Source of the DNA: Leptodontidium sp. MPI-SDFR-AT-0119 | Taxonomy: Eukaryota; Ascomycota; Leotiomycetes; Helotiales; Leptodontidiaceae | Length of the DNA stretch: 64,000 bases | Assembly: GCA_020726505.1 (NCBI GenBank) | Contig: JAHLEZ010000017.1 | Span: 1,674,001-1,738,000 of the forward strand | Direction of reading: 5' to 3' | Shown: positions 9,660 to 21,279 of the stretch, one piece after another | Position numbering within the stretch: position 1 is the first letter of the stretch | How the letters are laid out: every line of letters begins with the position of its first letter | Made by a program: the position numbers and the translations under genes | Notes under the pieces: model-generated | Databases searched by the model: none | Seen by the model: the letters and a program-made list of their open reading frames with translations, nothing else | Told to the model about the DNA's origin: nothing

Positions 9660-9907
9660 CTAATCGTGGCTGGAGCAATGAGGAAGCTGGACATTTCGGT
9701 CGCGATGAAGTACCATCTCTTCCAAATTTGTCAACTTCCTTAAGTTGGCAGAGATATCACGTCGTGATACCTTGCCACTGCGTCGGTCGCGTAGTGTCGT
9801 ACGGGGGATATTATAAACCTTAGCTGCAGCCCGAACTGAAAGCTTAGAGTCTTTTTAAGAGCCTCAAGCGCAATGATAACTCGACTTTCAATTGAAGAAG
9901 ATTCCAT
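9660..9907 (-). pseudogene. pogo/Fot1-type transposase N-terminal fragment
   Basis: From ATG at 9907 the minus strand reads MESSSIESRVIIALEALK; after a shift of frame near 9850 it reads KLSVRAAAKVYNIPRTTLRD, then RRSGKVSRRDISANLRKLT, and stops at 9660. This is the psq-type helix-turn-helix found at the start of pogo/Fot1 transposases, with the LS..AAA..Y.IP..TL..R pattern. The DDE catalytic part is absent. One frameshift and truncation make it a fragment. Confidence 0.6.
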
Positions 9908-10281
9908 TTTGACTTGTGGAGAAAAGTAGTGTTGAAGATGAAAGGTGGTGACTGGCGTGGAAAGTGGGCGACTCGTTATGATGGGCGCCTCGCTATGCAA
10001 GTACGTTACTGCAAACACACTTGATTATCCTAAGAAACTATGCTAATTAACAATATAGAGAGCGTGGTGAGAAACCCCAGCGTAGCTCCATCCTTGTTTA
10101 TTTTTATCCTATGCCAAAAGAGTGTCTTAGGTCCAGAAACGCACAGAAAAGAAAGTAAGAAATATTTTTGTGTTATCTTGTTTCTTTTTTACCACCATGT
10201 TCGGAACTTCTCCTTCCCGAATTCCTGACGTTTTCCCCATGGTCTTTCCGAACGAGCTCTTCGATTCGATGGCTGGAGGAT
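9908..10281. other. spacer downstream of the cysteine-rich gene
   Basis: No ORF of interest. It lies 3' of the minus-strand gene at 10282 and probably holds its polyadenylation region; no signal is convincing enough to mark. Confidence 0.4.
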
Positions 10282-11039
10282 TTACGATCCATGCCAGTTC
10301 GAGTTGAGCCAAAATTGTACTTTAGCCTGCTCGCAGCAGAAAGTCGTCTTCTTTCCGTCATTGTCACAGAGTTCGTTATGCTCATCTATTCCCATCTGTT
10401 AGCATATTTTCTCTCACTAACTCCCTTTCCCAGGTTTATGTTGCTCACCAAATTCACAAAAATGATTCTTGTCCTTGGCACAAAATGCGTGCTCCCGTTC
10501 CTCGCACTCCGGCTTTTCCATAACCGGATGCTTGCACTTCCCATCTCTATCTTCCTTCCCTTTCTCACATTTACATTTCTTCTCGCCAGAATTCCAGTTC
10601 ATATCTGGACGGCATGGCGGGTGCTCCTCAGGATATTTCTCATGGATCTTCTCGTGGAGTTCTTCAGGCTTGCAGCAGAAAGCCTCGTTGTGCCCGTTGT
10701 CAAAGCAGAATTTGTTATGTTCGTCTAATAACAAAGCGTCAGCGACAAATTTACAGCGGATACAAGATGTACAGGAACCTTACCAAATTCATAGAATTCA
10801 TGCTCACTCTTTGCACAAAAAGCCTTCTCACCCGATTCGCAAGATGGTCTTTCATGGGCTGGAAAATGGCACTTCTGCATGAAATCATCCCACAGCTGGT
10901 CGATGTCGCATTTGCATTGCCTTTCGAACCCACGCCATTCCTGGTTGCCTGGGCATTGATTTCGGGTCCGAAGGTTGGGGACCGCAGAGACGGTGCCAAT
11001 GGCGAGGAAGCCGAGGGTGAGGAGTTGTGTTAGATGCAT
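10282..11039 (-). CDS. secreted cysteine-rich repeat protein, three exons
   Basis: Predicted exons 11039-10784, 10724-10449 and 10385-10282, giving 211 residues. Introns of 59 and 63 nt have GTAAGG...CGCTGAC...TTAG and GTGAGC...TGCTAAC...ATAG signals. Both are phase 1 and both split an Asp codon at the same place in a repeated module. MHLTQLLTLGFLAIGTVSA is a signal peptide. The mature protein has 19 cysteines in repeated blocks: a CKC...KC..P....P.C......AFCAK block twice and a DEHN..C...G....FCC block twice, at the start of exons 2 and 3. Tyr83 sits where the second repeat has Cys, which would explain the odd count. No known family is recognised; extracellular or effector-like by inference. 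A TATA box lies 112 bp upstream. Confidence 0.75.
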
Positions 11040-11150
11040 TTTGTGTTAACTTGGTAGTGATCAGAAGCTCTGTCTTTAAAGCGAGGGTTCTTGAGTTGGA
11101 AGTGTTAGTGGTGATGAAAGAAAAGACCAACGTAGGAGGGAGGATCGAGA

Positions 11151-11157
11151 CTTTATA
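11151..11157 (-). promoter_or_regulatory. TATA box of the cysteine-rich gene
   Basis: TATAAAG on the minus strand, about 112 bp upstream of the ATG at 11039. Spacing suits a fungal core promoter with an 80 nt or so 5' UTR. Confidence 0.45.
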
Positions 11158-11499
11158 GATGAATCCCACGGATCATCCGCTGTAGTGACCTACCTCACTC
11201 CCTAAAATCAGTTCATTTTGCAGCCACCATTTCGGGTTGTCGCCCAACAGAATGGACGTTTTCACATGCCCATGGAGCGATTTCCGTGACTAAGGATTTC
11301 AGTAGTAGAGTCAGCCCCTCCTCAATGAACTCTGATGCAAAGCAGAGGCACTAAACCAAGAGTGCTTGTCTAATAAGAGCAAATGCAAAGCATGTTCATG
11401 GCAGAACAGTTATGTTTTCTTCGACCTAAGGTGTGGCGCAATTAGTGATGCGTGAGACGAGGATGTTTTCAACTATCAGGACCCATACGAAAATATTAC
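11158..11499. other. upstream region between cysteine-rich gene and MITE
   Basis: No ORF. It probably contains the upstream regulatory region of the minus-strand gene, and the MITE at 11500 lies about 460 bp from its start codon. Confidence 0.4.
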
Positions 11500-12217
11500 A
11501 ATTGCTTGCATAACGTGTGTCAGCGTCACCGATTTTAGCGAGCCTCACCAAACCCCTCAAATCCGCCCCAAATCCGAAGTAGGCACCTCACCCCGCCCCT
11601 TCAATTGATTATTAAGGCTTTAAAAAAGTTAATATAATTAAAATTTAACATAATATTAATACATATATCGATTTCTTTTATTCTTAAGATATAATGTAGA
11701 GGTGTAAAAGTTGAATAGGCGATTTTTAGCCTCGCGAGCTGGCTCTCGGTCGCAAATTTGAGCCGCAAACCCACGACTTTGCCCCCGAATATTACTTTAT
11801 AACTACAAGTTTAATTAATCTAGTAATTACATGCAATTAATTATTACATATTTAACTTTAATTATCTTAAGTTTTAGAAGCTCTTAATAATGTTTCGCGG
11901 TGTTAGAAAAGGGGGGTAAAATCGAGGGTTTGCGGTCTAAATTTGCGACCGAGAGCTAGCTTGCGAGGGCTCGCGAGGCTGAAAATGCCACTTTCGCCCT
12001 TTTGTAATTTATACCTTTAAATTACCTTTATAATACTCAAAAATATAATGCATATACTAAAATTATGTTGAATTTTCATTATATCAACTTTTTTTTAAAG
12101 CTTTAATAATTAATTAAGGGGTGGGGAGAGGTGCCTCCTCGCTGTTTCCTCGCGAATTTGAGGGTTAGTGAGGCTCGCTAAAATCGGTGACGTTGACACA
12201 CGTTATGCAAGCAATTG
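11500..12217. mobile_element. 718 bp foldback MITE with long terminal inverted repeats
   Basis: The ends CAATTGCTTGCATAACGTGT and its reverse complement are flanked by TA on both sides (11498-11499, 12218-12219). Inverted similarity continues inward through CACCGATTTTAGCGAGCC and through an inner pair (GCGAGCTGGCTCTCGGTCGC near 11737-11756 against GCGACCGAGAGCTAGCTTGC near 11946-11965), so nearly the whole element can fold back on itself. TA duplication suggests mobilisation by a Tc1/mariner-type transposase. No ORF. Confidence 0.85.
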
Positions 12218-12263
12218 TACCCGCAGCCTGACTGGGGTCGGTGGGGATCTCCGGGCAGGAAAT

Positions 12264-12375
12264 CAAGTCGTTGAGCATGTTATACAACATGACAATCTCG
12301 TTGAGGCGGGGAACTCAAGTCGTTGAGCATGTTACACAACACGAGTTGAAGCTCAATCTCGTTGAGGCGGGAACT
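12264..12375. repeat. imperfect tandem duplication
   Basis: Two copies (12264-12314 and 12315-12375) of a unit beginning CAAGTCGTTGAGCATGTTA and ending CTCGTTGAGGCGGGAACT. The second has an 11 bp insertion. Confidence 0.8.
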
Positions 12376-13318
12376 CCGGTCAGAAAGTCGAGTCGAACAT
12401 GCCAGCGAGAGGCGAGGGTGGCTTGAGGAAAGTCTGGGAGAAAACGAGAACGGGGGAGCGAACACGAACCTGCACTTAAAGGGGGACCACACTCTTTTGC
12501 TTGTTGGCTCGGAATATGCCCTCTCTATCATTCCAATTGAGGTGCAGATGTCAGTCCAAAGGATCTGACAGACAACAAAGGAAACGGGCTCAGAAGCATG
12601 GAATTCCACCAGAAGTTCCCTAACCTGAGAAAGATAATTGTGACGGACGATTGCACCGCACTTGGATCGTCTGAAAATGACACAAGATTACTATGCTCTT
12701 TTTCACAAAAGAAAGCATTTGGAGTCTCAGCGGGCAACCAAGTAGGTCTAAACTCGATTGAAGTAATTGCGCCTTCAGGACTAAACGGCTGTAGCCCTTC
12801 AATGTAATTATTGCTAATCAGTGATCAACTGTAGAGAAAGTCCAATCTCTCAATCTGGCATTTCGTTCATCAGGCACTAATACAGACGAACATTACTTTG
12901 ATCAATCATCCATCCGCACACCGGAATATTCTCGTTGCTGGTGCGACCCTTGACGCCCGCCCTGTGAATGCTTCAATCGGTTGGTCTCGAGGCCTTGTGA
13001 TAGCGGCAGATCCAGAGCCTTCCCCGACTCTCATTGGTCGGCAGAGCCCACAGATGTCCAAAAAGAAGCAATAATTCACCTTCTTCGATCCCCCATACTT
13101 TTTCTCATTTCTGCCATGCGCCCTTGGTGACTTTCACCTATCACGTCAAGCAAGTTCCTGCTGCTGTTTTCCTTAAATTGGCGATCCCCCGGGTCGTCGA
13201 ACGAGAACGAACGTCCATTTCGATATCACTTCTACGAGAATTCTCCAGGGAGGATTATCTTACACTCTGGAAAGAAGTTGTCCAGACAAAACAAAAAAAA
13301 TGGGATTCAAAATATTAG
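12376..13318. other. unassigned sequence
   Basis: Normal composition with short ORFs (for example 12598-12807 and 13034-13318, plus) that show no domain or intron structure I recognise. Confidence 0.35.
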
Positions 13319-13460
13319 TGTCGATTGATGATCTTACCCTGCTGGTGGATGAGAAAGATGGGGGCTCAAAGCGTCAGTATCGATTGATGACCTTACCCTA
13401 GAAATATGGCCTGCTGTAGGTAGGCTCAAAGCGTCAGTGCCGATTGATGACCTCCTTACC
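13319..13460. repeat. three degenerate ~60 bp tandem units
   Basis: The string CGATTGATGA(C/T)C recurs at about 13322, 13379 and 13441. The last two copies are preceded by GGCTCAAAGCGTCAGT. This is a small minisatellite-like array. Confidence 0.7.
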
Positions 13461-13608
13461 TGCTAGCGGGCTGGGAAATAAGCGGGGTTCAATTGCAATC
13501 TCTGCGTAGAACGCTTATATAACAATAAGACGAAATATTGTTATATTTAAGACGCGATGTAGACTGGCTGGCTTTGGAGGAGGCACAGCTTGAAATTTGT
13601 CAGTGTAA

Positions 13609-13745
13609 GAATAGAATAGAATAGGATAGATATATAGATCTATCTATATATCTATCCTATTCTATTCTATTCTATTCTATTCTATTCTATTCTATTCTAT
13701 TCTATTCTATTCTATTCTATTCTATTCTATTCTATTCTATTCTAT
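13609..13745. repeat. (TCTAT)n microsatellite with a terminal hairpin
   Basis: About 17 TCTAT-type units (13660-13745). They are preceded by an inverted copy, so GAATAGAATAGGATAGATAT (13609-13628) faces its complement at about 13643-13662 around a GATC centre. It abuts the 3' end of a LINE relic. Confidence 0.85.
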
Positions 13746-13799
13746 GATAATAATAATAATAATGATGATAATGATGTTTATTCGCCCGGTTCTAAACTT

Positions 13800-16700
13800 A
13801 AAGGGCCCTAGTCTATATTACATAATCCGCTTCGTTCAGTGTTTCCATGACCTCTTAAAGCCCGTATAGAAATGCCTCTTCTAGTATCTTCCACTTTTAG
13901 TAATTGCCTTAATTAAACGAGGTCTCGTGTATAGTTAGTAACAAGTGAGCTTAAAGATTATTCTTCTAAGTATTTAATGTCCTATCGTCAGTGACTAAAG
14001 CGAGACTTACTAAGGACACAAGGGTTATTAAGAGTTAGTCAGGGTAAGAGAATAAAATAGGATTTACTATTATAGAGTGTTAGTTACTTGTTCTACTTTT
14101 ATGTTTAGTCGTCCTATAATAATAGCGAATTTAATCGTTACTCGAACCGCGTCTATATTTAGTGTCTATTTCTTAAAGTCAAATAAGGATTTCCCCCCCA
14201 AGTAAAAAGATAAATTACCTCTTCTTGTGTCTGTCTATATTAACATTTACATTCAGTATACATCCCATCTCGCGCATTAAAAGAGGATATACTTGACAAT
14301 TTCCCTTACTTGGCCGCATTCATATTAATCCGATTTTATTACTCTAATCTAGTAGAAGTATCTATTAAGTCGTGCTATTCCTGTTTAGAGTTGTGCTAAT
14401 ACGCTCGCTTCTCTCCGTTTAAGGCTGTCATATAAGGTACGAGTGTACTTGCCTAGTAATACTATGTCTATTTCTCTCAAATACTTTCCTACTTTGTCTA
14501 GTAATGTCCTTATTACTCCTGTCGCTATTATATTATTTATAATTATAGACTTAGCTTATTAATATTACCCTTAAGGCGTTCGGCCCTACTCTGTGGCCTG
14601 TCGTGCTACCTCCTTTGTTCTCCTGTTTTACTCGAAACTCCCTTATAATAAGACTTATATTATAGAGACAAAGTTACCTCCTTTCTTTAGCATACGAACT
14701 AGCTCGTAGATTTCTTTAATACTACTTTATCCTAATTAATGTCTTAGTTGACTCGTTACTAGTAAGGCTCCTTAATTATTTATAATAATAATAATCTGTC
14801 TTCCTACTAAATATTATAGTAGCTACTTTAGTGCCATGGCCATTACTACGAGTTTAACCGTGTATAAGTTCTATTCTGTTTTTGCTCTTAAAGTAACTGA
14901 GTATATAGTCAATTCTCTACTTATTATAATACTAAGAGTGTCGTAAATAGCCCCTCCTATCTTAACTATCCCTTTCCTTGCGGACGAGCTTGTTATAATC
15001 TATATGCCGCAAATAATATTCGTAATGTTTATAGTCTCCTTTATTCTAAGGTTAATTATAACGGGGAGTCGTTTTTTTCATAGAGCTATTATATACGGCT
15101 GAATAACTTCTATCTTATTTATTAGTATATTTTAGTACGTATAAGTTATCTTTTATAATAATAAAGTAAATCTCCGGAGTTCTCTAGTGTTTAACTTTAA
15201 GAGTGGGTTCGTCTCTAATAATATGCGGAGGTTAACTTATAGCTTCGTAGCCCTCTCTATATACCGCTTATTTATTATACGTATACTGGCCTTGGCTTCT
15301 ACAACTGCAGTTACTACTATTCGAAAGACTCCTGTAATAACCTATACTCCGACTCTTTATATTCTATTTATTAAGGCCACGCCTTTATATCCGCAAGTAT
15401 ATAACTAAACGTTCGAGGCATAATCCACGACTAACGCTACTGTCGCTCTAAATAATTGCCTTGTAGTTAAAGGGGAAACTAGCCGTAGTCGTTTTAGTAC
15501 TATAGCGGCCAAAATGCCCTTAGTCGTTACTTTTCTGATGTATTATATATATTATAGTCCCGAGTCTATAATTACCCCTAAGATCTTGGCCGTTTCCTTT
15601 AGTATAATTACTTTACCTTTAATAATAAACGGTCTAGTGCTAGTTTAGTCCGGCCGCCTAGTGAAATAAATTATTACTATCTTGTCCCTTTTAAACGTGG
15701 CTTCGCTCCGCTTCTCTTATTTTATTACTTTGTTAATAATAACTTAAATACCTTCTTTATTCGCTTTTATTAATAAACTTATAACCTACGCGTTATAATT
15801 ATCTACAAATACTATAGCTCCCCTATTTGTATTTACTTTATATTAAACTAAGTCAGTATTAAAAAAGAGGAATAATATTAACGAAAGTAATAACCTTTAT
15901 AATAAGCTTACTTGTGATAGTAACTATTATTAAGAGGTATAACTATTAATTAAAATAGTTACCGTGCGTTCTAAGTAAAAGGCATTAATCCACCGTACTA
16001 TAGCTAGCGGGATGCCTCTCGCTATGAGTCTCTATAATAGTTTGTCTTTATATACCTTATTATATACGCCCTTCACGTCGAAACTAACTAAGCTAAAGAC
16101 CTTCTTTAATCTCTATATATTATAAATGTGTTCTTATAATAATAAGAGTGCCTATTTAATAAAACGCTTCTTTCTAGCCCTAAAGTAATTCGTGGGGAGT
16201 AAACTAAAAGTCTCTACTACGTACGATACTCTTTTAGTAACCACAGACTCCAGTGTCTTTCTAAGTGTAAAGAGTAGCGAGATCGGCCTCCACGCCTTTG
16301 TGACTATATAGTCACCCTTATTCCGCTTCTTTAATAGTATAATCTTAGTATTTCTCTATTACGTAAGGAGCTCCCCTTCATTTAATAATGTCTAAAAGAG
16401 AAGTAACACTCTGTTTTTCACTATTAACTATACTTACTTTTATATTATAACTAATAACCCATTATCTCTTAGCGCCTTTTATAACTTCGTCTCAAAAATT
16501 CTCTATTCTACCTCTTCTATTGTTAGGGGAGGCATAGCTATTACAGCTCGCTATAAGCGTAGTCCTTTATCTTCTATCTTTATTAGTAATAAGGGAAAAA
16601 ACACTAATAACAATTCCTCCGCTTATTCAGTTTTATCCTTTGTAATAAATCCGTCTCTTCTTATTAACGGCAATATCTTATTAAATACTACGCTACTATT

Positions 16701-17830
16701 AAGATTTAAGTACTTTATTACTTACTAGATGTTTATGTCATTTACGAGGAAATCATCTTAGTGAGCCTTTTTCTACCTCCTAATAGTATTATAATATTCC
16801 TTAGTAGCGTTATTTACTTACTATTTTAAGTTTAAAAACATGTGACTTATTTGCTGTTAAGTTCTTACTTAGTTCTTCTAGTATATATAAACTCACTAAA
16901 ACTAAGTGAAGTCCGTGGTCTACTATCTCTTTATATATAATAAAGGCTTAGCTTTTAGAGTAAGTATATAGACTACTTCTAATATTACTGTCATTAGCCT
17001 ATTAGTCTACTATTATATAGTACTTCTAAAGGGGATCTTATAAAGGGAGGTGACAATCTTAGCCTTTATATTATTTTATAATATATTCTTGAAAAGTAGC
17101 CTTACTTTATTAACTCGTTCTAGGGTCGTAATATTAAACGTTATCTTAATTACTTTATAATTAGATTTATGTTTAGTCGTGTAAGTTATACACTTTATTA
17201 TTGACATTATTAGTTCTTTTAAGACTAATATCAAATTAATTATTAACTTATAATTCCCTCGTTGTTACGTTTTCGTACCCTTAAGTAGCAAACTCTAAAG
17301 GGCGTAATTACTTATAAGGTCAATGATCGGATCGGCCTCTCCTTGCCTTTCCCGAGTAATATTATCCCCTCCCTATAATTAATTATACTAGTTGAAATCT
17401 CCGGTAAGTATTATATCTACTTAAGTGCCGATCTTATTACGCGTTTCCTAGATTAATTAATATAACTTATATGTCGCGTCCCTTAATGCCTTTATATCCT
17501 GCGGTTCAACGTAAACTAATACTACTAGTATCGACCGGTCTAAGAGTCGCAACACCGCTGCCGTGAAGTCCGATAATTACATTAGTACCTGTTCTGCTTT
17601 AATGTCCTTCCGAATCTAGAGTATACTCCGAAACGCCCACCTTTCTTCACGTTAGACTATGGGCACTATTTTAGTCTAGTTTAGGTGTCTTATAAAGACT
17701 ATTACTAGAGTGCCGTTAATAATCCTCGTATATAACTCAAATATCGCTAATACTTTATACTCCTTTAGTTATTTATTACTTATTAAACTATATTATACCT
17801 CTCGTTATTTCCGGACGTTTAATTAAAGTA
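13800..17830 (-). pseudogene. LINE 3 ORF2 remnant (endonuclease, RT)
   Basis: Minus strand. Endonuclease GDFN is at 17391-17402, followed by GGDNITRER.GEADPIIDLI and SLL.GTKT. RT motif A is SFDVKG.YNKVYKDRLL near 16040-16090, then ARGIPLAIVRWINAFY near 15980-16015, and FVDNYNA near 15799-15813, where the second catalytic Asp of FVDD has become Asn. Many TAG/TAA codons interrupt the frame. This motif set is that of the common fungal LINEs with an FVDDYNAW box, distinct from the YVDD/YMDD Tad-like copies elsewhere in the window. Limits are approximate, and RNase H could not be placed. Confidence 0.75.
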
Positions 17831-17899
17831 TTTAAAAGGTTTTATATATCCTAGGAACTGTGGCGTGTTCCGTAGTTCTCGCTAAGTAATTCGTATAGC

Positions 17900-18900
17900 C
17901 CTTCGCACGTAATACACTTTAATATTATTACTTAACATTTACTATAATAGTGTCCCACTTAAGAACATTTAATATAGACTTGCGGTTACGTATATAAGTA
18001 TACCTTATGCCCTATTTCTTAACATCTATAATATTTCTGTAGGCTATATCGCGGCTCGAAAACCCTAGTGTAAGCCGACTCTCTTACGACATAGAAGTAT
18101 TAGTCTTGTAACAATCGTACTACTTCGTTACCTTTTATAATATAAATAACTATTAATTCGTAAGCTTTCCCCGTGTCTTTCTTATTAAGCCATCTTATCT
18201 TAGTTATATATATATCGTTTTCCTTTCTAAGGATTTCGGCGACACTAAATAGAACCTTTCTATCTTAATTAAAAATAGCTGTTTAGTTAGTATTATTTAC
18301 CTTTACAGGATAAAGTTAGTCTCGTAATACCTTAATACTTATTACTATAGTCTTCTTCGCTACTTTCTTAACCTTTTAAAGTTCGGCTTTATCTTTACAC
18401 GTTACCTTAATACGATTATAATTCCTAGCGTCCTTAATCACGGCGACGTAACGCTAATACTCCTGCCCTTCTATTATCTGGATTTCTTCTTCGATTGCCT
18501 TCTTAATCGCTCTTAGTTATGCCTTGCTCTTATCTTCCTCTTTTACTTTAAACGTATTAACTGTGTAATATAACTTATTAGCTATCGATAGCGTAGTTAT
18601 AGTAATAGCTTCGCTAGCTAAGAACGACAAATCACTTAATCTTAAGAGAGTTAAGGCGTACGATTATTATAGGGATTTACTTAGTCCTAAAGATTTATTT
18701 GTAATTACTACTATCTTTATTAGTTATACTTTAGCCTTTATAAGTTAAGCCTTAACCTCCACTAGTTCTACTATAAGTTCTACGTTATTAGCTTTTACTT
18801 CCTTAATTACTAATAAAATAATAGAGAGAAGACCGCCCTCTGCCTCTTTTATTCTCGTAAACTCTCTAGTTAATATATAAGACAAATTCTTAGGTCGGCG
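17900..18900 (-). pseudogene. LINE 3 ORF1 remnant with zinc knuckles
   Basis: Near 17935-18070 the minus strand reads a decayed CCHC pair (YYRC..EIGHKAYLYT followed by VYIKCS.VGHYHSKC), in which several Cys codons have become Tyr and Gln codons have become stops. This matches the C-terminal RNA-binding part of fungal LINE ORF1. The N-terminal limit is only a guess from composition. Confidence 0.6.
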
Positions 18901-19270
18901 TCGCGTATAGTTCGGTCACGGCGCGTCAAGGGTTCTATCCCTCACTTCGATCACATTGTCTATATTACTCTCGTTACTTTCGTCCTAGTCCTTTATAGTA
19001 CTAGGCCTCTGGCTTAATGTTTCGAATAAATTACTATTAACTGATTTTCTATTATACCTTCTCTTTTCTAGTTCTAAGGCCTTCGAGGTCTTCGTTCGTT
19101 CGCGACGCGACTAACGCGTCAGGGTCGAGTCCTCTACCACCCTTTCCATCCTCCCTCTCCTAATCTGCTTAATCGAATAATAAATCGGATATTAAATCCA
19201 ATATATTCCAATACGAGAGAGCTTATTCCCAGTTCTAATTAGGTTCTTCAGAGGTAAAATCGGGCCTCTT

Positions 19271-19389
19271 TGTCGTATGGACAGATCTCCATATAAATAC
19301 AGTCCATCTATAGTCATGTGCCCTGTACATGACTCATCATCACATGACTCATCTCACACTAACCTCTAGGCTTCCACACCCCTTCAACA
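19271..19389 (-). repeat. copia-type LTR (3' LTR of the truncated element)
   Basis: Read on the minus strand it starts TGTTGAAGGGGTGTGG and ends CCATACGACA, i.e. TGT...ACA ends. A purine tract (CTAGGGGAG) precedes it directly, as expected between the coding region and a 3' LTR. A TATTTATA lies inside. About 119 bp. No partner LTR is present. Confidence 0.6.
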
Positions 19390-19404
19390 CTCCCCTAGAT
19401 ATGT

Positions 19405-20523
19405 CTATACGATCTCCCTGTTGCCAATTGCAGCTCTATTTCGTTCGAACGAATCTCGTGGCAGAGGCTTTATCATTCCATTAGTAAGTATATGCTTTCC
19501 CGGGACCCAGTAAGTCTTAATCGTCCCCTTCTTGACCTCATCAATGATGTGGTGGTGGGCGATATCGATGTGCTTGATCTTCGAGGTGTTTGAGGCTCCG
19601 CGTGTTACTTGCACTGCTCCCTTATTATCCCTATAGAGCATAGGAACTGTCGCCAGCTCATTTTGGTGTCCCTCGAGGATAGCGATGAACCTCCGCAACT
19701 ATATGACTTGCTTGAGAGCTTCGCTCATCCCTACTGTCTCTGCCTCTGTTGTAGATCGGGCTACTGCATTCATCTTCTTGGAGTAGTAGAGTACTACTCC
19801 CCCATGAACCATCAAAACAAAGCCCAGTAAGCTCTTGCGGTCTCGAGGATCTGCCGCATAGTCAGAGTCCGAAAATGCCATGGTATCGAGTGGTCCTGCA
19901 GCCCCCACATGGGCTTCGATTCCATGGTCAACGTTATAGTAGTCTATGGGTTCTATTCCCTCTGCATGGCGGTTCTTTCCTTCGAACCAAATTCCAAATT
20001 TCAAGGTCCTGCTGACGTAGCCTAGGACACGTTGCAGAGCCATCTAATGATCCCAATCCGCGGATGCTGTGAAGGTTGCAATCTTGTTAACTGCTATGGC
20101 GATATCTGACCTGGTGACACAGAGCCAGATAAGCTTTCCTAGCAATTCTAAGAACCTCTTGTATTGATAATCCGTAAGCTCCTTCCCTGTTCCCTTGCAA
20201 AGGTTGACCACAGCGTCGGATTCCATGGGAGTAGCACACTTGGACGATTTCTGGTCTAGATATTCGCTTACAATATCTCTGGCGTAGACTGACTGATCAA
20301 TCAAAATCGCTCTATCTTCGTGTCTCTGGATTCGGATTCCTAAGAGGTAATCCGCCTCCCCCAGATCCTTTATCTCAAATCGGCCTTTCAACTGCTCTTT
20401 GACCTGCTTGATGGCATCCTCGTCTCCTCCAGTCAACAGCATATCATCCACATGTGCCCCGATGATCACTCCAGTCTTCTCACTGATGAAGATAGTGTCA
20501 TCCCAAGGGATTGCCTTAAACCC
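19405..20523 (-). pseudogene. Ty1/copia reverse transcriptase-RNase H, 5'-truncated
   Basis: One continuous frame broken by two TAG codons (20044-20046 and 19696-19698). Both are at positions where copia proteins have Trp (DH.MAL and VI.LRRFI), so both are TGG to TAG. RT motif GAHVDDMLLTGG and LGEADYLLGI are followed by the RNase H/C-terminal part FSDSDYAADPRDRKSLLGF, STTEAETVGMSEALKQV, YRDNKGA and a terminal KHIDIAHHHI...WVPGKH. It ends exactly where transposon A begins (20524), so the upstream integrase and RT fingers are missing. Composition is near normal, with only light RIP. Confidence 0.85.
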
Positions 20524-20525
20524 TA

Positions 20526-20555
20526 CAGTTGGACCGCATTAAACATGGTAATTTT
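20526..20555 (+). repeat. left terminal inverted repeat of transposon A
   Basis: CAGTTGGACCGCATTAAACA followed by TGGTAATTTT; pairs with 30779-30808 with a few mismatches. TA precedes it. Confidence 0.88.
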
Positions 20556-21279
20556 AAGAAAAGAATATAATAAGAGATGTTTTTAACTCAAAATATCCGC
20601 CTAATTGCTAGCGTTCCAACGGACCCACTTTTGTCCCGATCGGGCTTAGTTTATAATTTATTTTAATTATTTTAGCAAAGTCTTGGCGGGACCATTTTTT
20701 TTGAGATTTATTTTTATTTTTAATTTAAATTTTAAAAACGTTATAGTGAATATTTTAAAAAATTTTAAACCTAAAGTCATATTAAATTCGAATACAACTT
20801 TTAATAAGAAAAAAGCCTCTAAAATATTAGTTGTATATTATTATTTATTAAAAAGTTTAATTTTTTTAATATTCAAAAACCTAAAAAAATCTCAACTTAA
20901 TTTAATACTTATAATATAACTTATATTATTATATTAAGTATTATATATAATTATAGAGTTAACTTATAAGTAATCTTGCTTAGTAATTAGCGTGATTAGG
21001 CTAATATTACGGCATAAGAGTAGATCTCCAACACGAAAATTTCTTCACTTCTAAAATATCGACAACCTTAGTTAATCGTACTTACTCCCATTACTTAATT
21101 AATATAGCGAATCAAACACAAATCATCTAGAAGTAATTAATCCATTTTAAAGATCGTTACTAATAGTTTATTTTACGCTAGTCGTTTTAGGTGACTTTTA
21201 TAATAGTCACCGATTCTCTATTGAGAAGAGTTATAATATTAAATATCAGACTATTCTTTCTTAATCGTCTCGCTTCCCT

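Larger units (their letters stand above)
13746..19150 (-). mobile_element. LINE 3: RIP-degraded non-LTR retrotransposon of a second family
   Basis: Very AT-rich, many stops. The 3' end is marked by an (ATA)n/(TGATAA) tail at 13746-13775. ORF2 motifs read along the minus strand in the correct order, and zinc knuckles of ORF1 lie further upstream. The 5' end is not defined; composition changes near 19150. No target duplication was found. Confidence 0.8.
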
